NCBI GenBank assembly: GCA_949358305.1
Contig: OX442320.1
Span: forward strand, 8,758,259 to 8,822,258
DNA from: Strigamia acuminata
Taxonomy: Eukaryota > Arthropoda > Chilopoda > Geophilomorpha > Linotaeniidae
Direction of reading: 5' to 3'
DNA length: 64,000 bases
The first letter of the stretch is position 1. Every line of letters starts with the position of its first letter. Made by a program: the position numbers and the translations under genes. Positions 59,064 through 64,000 of this stretch are shown here, one piece after another. The notes under the pieces are model-generated. The model did not search any database and was not told where the DNA came from. It worked only from the letters and a program-made list of their open reading frames with translations.

Positions 59064-60844
59064 ATGGAAATCTTGAAATCAACATCAATTCTCATCCTTT
59101 TCATCAACATACTATCAGGTAAATCGAATTATTCCATTATTGCCCGTTCAATCGCGATAAAATCAATAACTACAAAATCAGTAAACACATTCAATATTTT
59201 TTCCTCATTCTTTCTCCACTCTCTCTTCCTACACAAAACCCATTAAAGGACCTTGAAATGCGGCGCGTCTCCCATCAGGGTGTGGCACCTAACAAGATCA
59301 AATTTAATCAGTGGTGCAGCCGCCCCAGAGCCCATCGAGAATAAAAATACGAAAAAGAAAACCGTAAATCAGCGGTCGGCAATAGGCAGACCGCGAAAGG
59401 TCGAAACTTGGACCGCAGTGACGTTTTAGCGACGTTTTTCCCTCGGTTTCTTTGGTTTTTCGGTGTTTTTTTTCTTGTTTTTCCTGTTTTTTAAAGGTTT
59501 TATTGGTATTTTTTGGGTTGTGTGTGTTTATTGGGGGGTTTATTTGGTTTTTAAGTATTTTTTCCGTTTTCTAAAGTTTCAATAGTATCCGGACCACATT
59601 TAAAATTAATTGCCGACCCCTGCCGTAAATCATTTCCCATTGTGCATACTATCGGCAAAAATTATTCCCGGCGATCTAATGGGAGCCCGCGCACAATTAG
59701 GAAATTTACTGAATTAAATCCCGAGACCCGCGCACAATTAGATTTCCTCAATTTAATCCTATTTTCTTTCACTAGTTTCTGCCATGATAGACAATCTGTT
59801 GCTGAAATACCTGATGGAACATAAAGACGGTTGCAAGCCCCACGAGAACAAAGATGCACAAAATGGGTTCCTGGCCTGCACTACGGAGATGCAGGCGAGA
59901 ATGAAGGCGATGCCCAAACCCAAAAGCAATTTTAACTACGACAGGAACGCCGAACAAATATGCACGTGTGTATTGCCAAAAATATCTCCAATTTCGGTCA
60001 TGATTTATTATTAGAGACCGGATAAATGCATAAATGCATGGAATATATTTATATTCAATATAAAGCCAAAATCTGCTATTTATGTATATTTTCCGAAAAT
60101 CGGAAATAAATGCATAAATTGCAGTTTTTATGATACGAAAATGATACGTATCGTGTATCCGTGATAAGTTTTGTAAAAAATAAAAATAATAAATTATTAT
60201 TTTTATTTTTTCATAGATTGGACTTCACCAAATGTTGGGGCGACATGGGCAAGGCTTTGGAAAAATGTCTGCCAGCATCGATGCACAAGGAATACTTCAC
60301 CAACCCCGTAAAAGTCATCAGTCAAGCTCAAAACTACGCATGCGCCGACCAAGGCAAACAGTTGCAACGTAAGGGTCAAATTTATGGATTTAAACTGTGG
60401 TCGAATTTAATTAATTCTAATTTTTTTTTTTAGATTTCATGGATAACGTGCAGATATGTTTCAATGAAACCCAACCAAAACTGATTGACTGCGGTCAAAT
60501 GTTTTCTGAATTCAGTCAGAAATATTCCGATAAACAATTTCTTTTGGAAAACGCTTGCCAGTACGCTTGAATTAACAATTCCACACGAGTATAAATTCAC
60601 GTCCATTGTTTTTCCGTGTTCTAGGGACCTCACCAAGCTCGGTTCGTGCGTTGTCGACGCCTTAGCCACGTGCAAGGACAAATCCCCGGCGGATTTCATA
60701 CGAAAAGTGATCCACAAATCGTTCCAAGGAACGGATTGCCAAGAAGACATCAACAAAGCATTCCCAGACTCAGCGACTTCGCTTTCCGCCTTCAGTTTCT
60801 TACTCGTTGTCGCAGGAATGTTTTCCTTGCTCGTTAATTCGTAG
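59064..60844 (+). CDS. DUF1397 (27-kDa hemolymph glycoprotein-like) protein A (247 aa)
   Basis: Exons: 59064-59118, 59776-59965, 60217-60368, 60434-60560, 60625-60844; 744 bp in frame. Signal peptide MEILKSTSILILFINILSG. The body is helical with regularly spaced cysteines (C-K-P-H-E, L-A-C-T-T-E-M, K-C-W-G-D-M-G, K-C-L-P-A, Y-A-C-A-D-Q-G, I-C-F-N-E, D-C-G-Q, N-A-C-Q, S-C-V-V-D-A, T-C-K-D-K), the pattern of the insect DUF1397 family. Function unproven in the family; a secreted binding protein is the usual guess. It ends with a small-residue site and a hydrophobic tail (S-F-L-L-V-V-A-G-M-F-S-L-L-V-N-S), which looks like a GPI-anchor signal. Its first intron carries a hAT-like element. A T-only run follows the stop codon. 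Confidence 0.88.
59370..59622. mobile_element. hAT-like non-autonomous element (253 bp), intact target duplication
   Basis: Ends CAGCGGTCGGCAAT and ATTGCCGACCCCTG, with a perfect 8-bp duplication ccgtaaat at 59,362-59,369 and 59,623-59,630. It shares terminal words with the element at 327-501 but not the interior. Located in intron 1 of DUF1397 gene A. Confidence 0.85.
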
Positions 60845-60851
60845 TTGAAAG

Positions 60852-60886
<35 letters not shown>

Positions 60887-62743
60887 CTTTCTTTTTTGCC
60901 CATCATAAATGTGCCTTCAAATTATTTTTAACCCGAAGTGAATGTAAAAATAAAATGAAGCAGTAAGCGTTTGTGCAGGGCAACCCAAACCAGAAATAAA
61001 CACCGAGTTCCAGCAAGGATTATGAGAAACATTATACGTTCAGGATATGTCAATATTCAGTACTTAAAATTAATATACTTAAAGACGGATCCGTTTTATT
61101 TCTCATTCTCTATTTTGTAAATGTTATGGGCTGTGGCTCATTTTTTTGTGCACAATAAAATGAAATTATCGAAATGAAAAGTGTAATTTAAATCTTTCGA
61201 TGGACTGTTCGATCAGGATTTAATTTTAATTTACCACTAGTATATAAAAACTAAAAACCACAGCGGCTCTGGCCCAGTGTTCCATTTCTTTGGTAATAAA
61301 AATATCGCAGCAAACAAATGCGAGCCACATGGCATCCTCTAATGTGTTTACACATGAGTTGATTGAAATTTCACTTAAAGTGAAGATTGTTTACGATTTT
61401 TCTTTCGTCTATTCATTTGATGTTTTATCTGTAGTGCGGAGAAGCCTACTATTATTCACTTCTCTTTAAAGCTTATGATCAAAAAGTAAGATTGTTTCTA
61501 TGAGACCAAATAAATCTGATAAAAGAAAGAAATAGTCCTTTGATAGATCTACCATGTTTACATGTACCCAGTTATCTAGATAAGTGAAAATGCAAATTTT
61601 ACTCTTCTGGTAAACCGATCGTGTAAACGAAACAGTTTTCCAGAAAAGACAGACTTATTCAGCAAACTAAATTCCAGCTGTACGAGGTAGATTTTGGGTG
61701 TTTTGCGCATTGAAAGCTGCATGTAAACAAATGCGAAAATTAAAAACTGCGATCGGAATATCAACGACAATTGTAACGAAAACGATGAGAAATGAGCTGT
61801 ACTCTGTCCTGATACAACGTTGTCCTAATTCAAGCCGTATCACTGGTGTAGTGGCACAAAAAAGTAGCCCATAACACTAAAATTATTATCTAATTAGGCA
61901 AAACAACCAATAAAAAAACTTAACCTTTGTTAACCTGCCAACAGAAACCAACAACATGTGCTAACATTGTTTGATTGATTAAAAGGGAAAAAAGCTTATT
62001 TTAGCAAATAAAATGAACATTTTATTACCAATTAAATAAAATCCATCCTTCTAATCACTTTTTACACTAAAATTCATTGAAAATAAACAGAACTACTACG
62101 CATAGTAGAGCACAGTCCACAGTTAGGCGTAATCCGGCTCAACCAATTGGGAAATAGGACAACGTTGTATCGGGACAGAGTATAAACCCACAATTTCCGA
62201 GGTCAGAATTTGATTTGTTTAGTGGCTGAAATAGATCGACAACCATTTTGTTGTTCCAGATAATCAAAATGCATTATGAGTAATTCACAGGTGGCATCAC
62301 GTTTACCATGTAAACGCATACGGTTATCCGGATAAATAAAATACAGATTTCAACTTTTCTGGAACCGCGATATAATAAATTTTTGTTACAACGAACAGAT
62401 TTCTCGGGTCCCTTGCCGTTCATTCGAGCTTGGGTTTTTGGCTCTTGCACTCCTGAAACAACAAGTGAGAATTCGTTCTTGAACCTTCAACAAACTCATC
62501 AATTCCATTCTAACATTGGGTACTCGCTCCCAACTATTATTATGTAAATGCCAACAAGTACTCCTATACCCTTTTACCACTCTATGGACTCCACCGCTCC
62601 GACTCTTCCAACGCAGACTCTGGCGCACTTCCCATTCCCATCATGCTCGGAATTGCTCTAATAAAAGCATAATAGAGAGCAAATGTGAGCCACGTGAAGT
62701 CTTCACACATGTTTACTTCACTAAAAGGCAAAGATTGTTTACA
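60845..62743. other. Spacer between DUF1397 paralogues, rich in inverted-repeat elements
   Basis: Holds a 30-plus T run at 60,857-60,888, the core-sharing element (61,800-62,182), related gtttacatg/catgtaaac elements at about 61,555-61,735 and 62,300-62,360, and a pogo-like remnant at about 62,368-62,425. No gene recognised. Confidence 0.5.
61800..62182. mobile_element. Core-sharing inverted-repeat element
   Basis: Arms TACTCTGTCCTGATACAACG + TTGTCCTAATT at the left recur inverted to 62,182. The core at 61,842-61,885 has CTGGTGTAGTG and AAAAAAGTAG. It shares ACGCCTAACTGTG and TCTACTACGC words with the copy at 23,971. Confidence 0.8.
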
Positions 62744-63571
62744 ATGTTTCTTACCAGGATAAATATCTTCATTTCGCTGTGTTTCATCAATGGTAAGTAA
62801 TCAATCATCGAGTGACACTTCAATGTTCAATCCAACACGTGTTTTGGGCGTGGTGAAACAAAATATTAATTAATTATGACGCAATACATTATAATAATAT
62901 ACGGGTTTCTTTATTTCAGTTATTTCTGCTGAAAATCAATTGAAAGACGTATTGCAGAATGAAATATCAGAGGATTGTAAAAGAAGTTATTACGTGGGAA
63001 AAGACGTCGAGCAATTCCAAATTTGTTTTGGGAATGACATCAGACATTTAATGAATAATGTTGACGCCACTACAGTAAATGAAATTTGCGAGTAAGTTGC
63101 TTTCAGTTGAAATTAAATATAGAAACAAATATTGCATAACACCTGGGAATGTCTAAATTGGTAATTTTCCAGTGAAAATTTGTTAAGTTGTGCAAATTGA
63201 GCGCACAAAAAAAAAAATCAGTGATAAATCATCATAATTGCAGCGATTAAAATTCTAAGAAATCAAGTAAATTCTTAAACTTGACCTCCTCCAAGGACAA
63301 GAATTGCAGTCCTTGGCCTAGTTCACTTCTCAACACTAAGTGCAACTTCAAGATAGTGTCAAAACATAGCAAACTTTAATTTCTATTTCAGTCAACTCAT
63401 GTTGTTTTCCTCTTCACAGATTAGATGCGACTAGGTGTTTCAAGAAATTGGGAGATGCTGTTAAGATGTGCCTAAGTCCGGACAAATACAAAGAAATATT
63501 TGCAGATCCCATTAAAGCCGTTGCAGCCGGACACACTTATGCCTGCTCACATGGTGGACAAGTTTTGAAAA
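62744..63571 (+). CDS. DUF1397 protein B, cut by the window end
   Basis: Paralogue of gene A. Exons: 62744-62792, 62920-63091, 63420-63571, all in phase, with a donor GTACGT after 63571 and later exons outside the window. Signal peptide MFLTRINIFISLCFING. The visible body has R-C-F-K-K-L-G-D-A-V-K-M-C-L, A-H/G-T-Y-A-C-S-H-G-G-Q-V-L-K. Exon 3 has the same length (152 bp) and phase as exon 3 of gene A, so the two arose by tandem duplication. Confidence 0.85.
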
Positions 63572-63913
63572 GTACGTACAATTCAATTCTGGGGCGTACT
63601 GCGTTACCCCGCTTTGTAAGCGAGCCTTCTTGGTACTTCTGCTAGCCGTTTGATATGGGTTTACCAGGTTTTTTGAATTACAGTCAAACTGAAACAACTG
63701 TTTTTTCTGTTTTTTTCTTTATTTATAAGAGCCCGGATGAATAATTATGTTTGAATTTGGGCCTGAAATTTGAGTTTTCTTGATATTCTGAAGATTATTA
63801 CTAAAATTTGGAAAAATTTATAGAAATTTAGGCCAATTTCCTACATTTTGGACATCTAGGGTGTTCCGAGAAACACGAGCGCTGCAAGATCGGTTCAAAA
63901 TATATTTTACAAT

Positions 63914-64000
63914 ACAGTCGATACTCTTTAAAACGAATCGCAAAGGACCCGAAGAATCGATTCGTTATAACGAGAATTTGTTATATCGAAATTTTTTAAC
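63914..64000. mobile_element. pogo/Tc1-like element running off the window
   Basis: Starts TACAGTCGATACTCTTTAAA and matches the first 85 bp of the copies at 5,439 and 29,986. It is in the third intron of DUF1397 gene B. Confidence 0.7.

Overview
The window is nuclear DNA of an insect. It is AT-rich, its genes have many short GT-AG introns (mostly 45-70 bp), and introns and spacers carry many short inverted-repeat transposons. Gene content is animal: clip-domain heme peroxidases, lysosomal-type arylsulfatases, a BTB-kelch protein, DAP1, the axonemal dynein assembly factor CCDC103 and DUF1397 hemolymph-type proteins. A beetle is my best guess, from gene style and because leaf beetles have expanded arylsulfatases, but the sequence does not prove this. 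All exon coordinates below were worked out by hand from splice signals, reading phase and paralogue alignment.

Region 1 (1-45,300) is an arylsulfatase B-like array: ten genes (S1-S10), all on the minus strand. S1 (598-3058, last exon outside the window) is the most divergent. S2-S4 form one clade (518 aa each, 12 exons), S5 is intermediate (508 aa), and S6-S10 form a second clade (548-569 aa, 11 exons, acidic N-terminal linker). Every copy keeps the C-T-P-S-R site at which cysteine becomes formylglycine, the G-K-W-H-L-G signature, and (wherever visible) the S-D/N-G metal site and G-G-N-x-x-P-L-x-G-x-K. They therefore look like active secreted or lysosomal sulfatases. Broken copies mark past duplications: a 3' piece of a peroxidase plus a sulfatase relic beside S3, an S5-like relic between S3 and S4, and a small fragment beside S2.

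A head-to-head pair of secreted clip-domain heme peroxidases lies inside the array, between S1 and S2: PX1 (minus, 981 aa) and PX2 (plus, 760 aa), with 342 bp between start codons. A copy of the PX2 3' end travelled with a sulfatase during duplication.

Region 2 (45,300-51,950) has no convincing protein gene. It holds a 305-bp tandem repeat, a 550-bp pyrimidine tract, a 28-bp GC-rich minisatellite, 21-bp and 32-bp AT-rich tandem arrays, a perfect 12-bp hairpin and exon-like blocks of probable non-coding transcripts.

Region 3 (51,960-64,000) is ordinary single-copy gene space: a BTB-BACK-kelch protein (minus), a DAP1 homologue (plus), a CCDC103 homologue (minus) and two DUF1397 paralogues (plus, the second cut by the window end).

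Non-autonomous DNA transposons are everywhere: hAT-like elements with 8-bp target duplications, pogo/Tc1-like palindromic elements, a family with a conserved core but changing arms, and several single inverted-repeat elements. Recent sulfatase duplicates give filled and empty sites for two of them.
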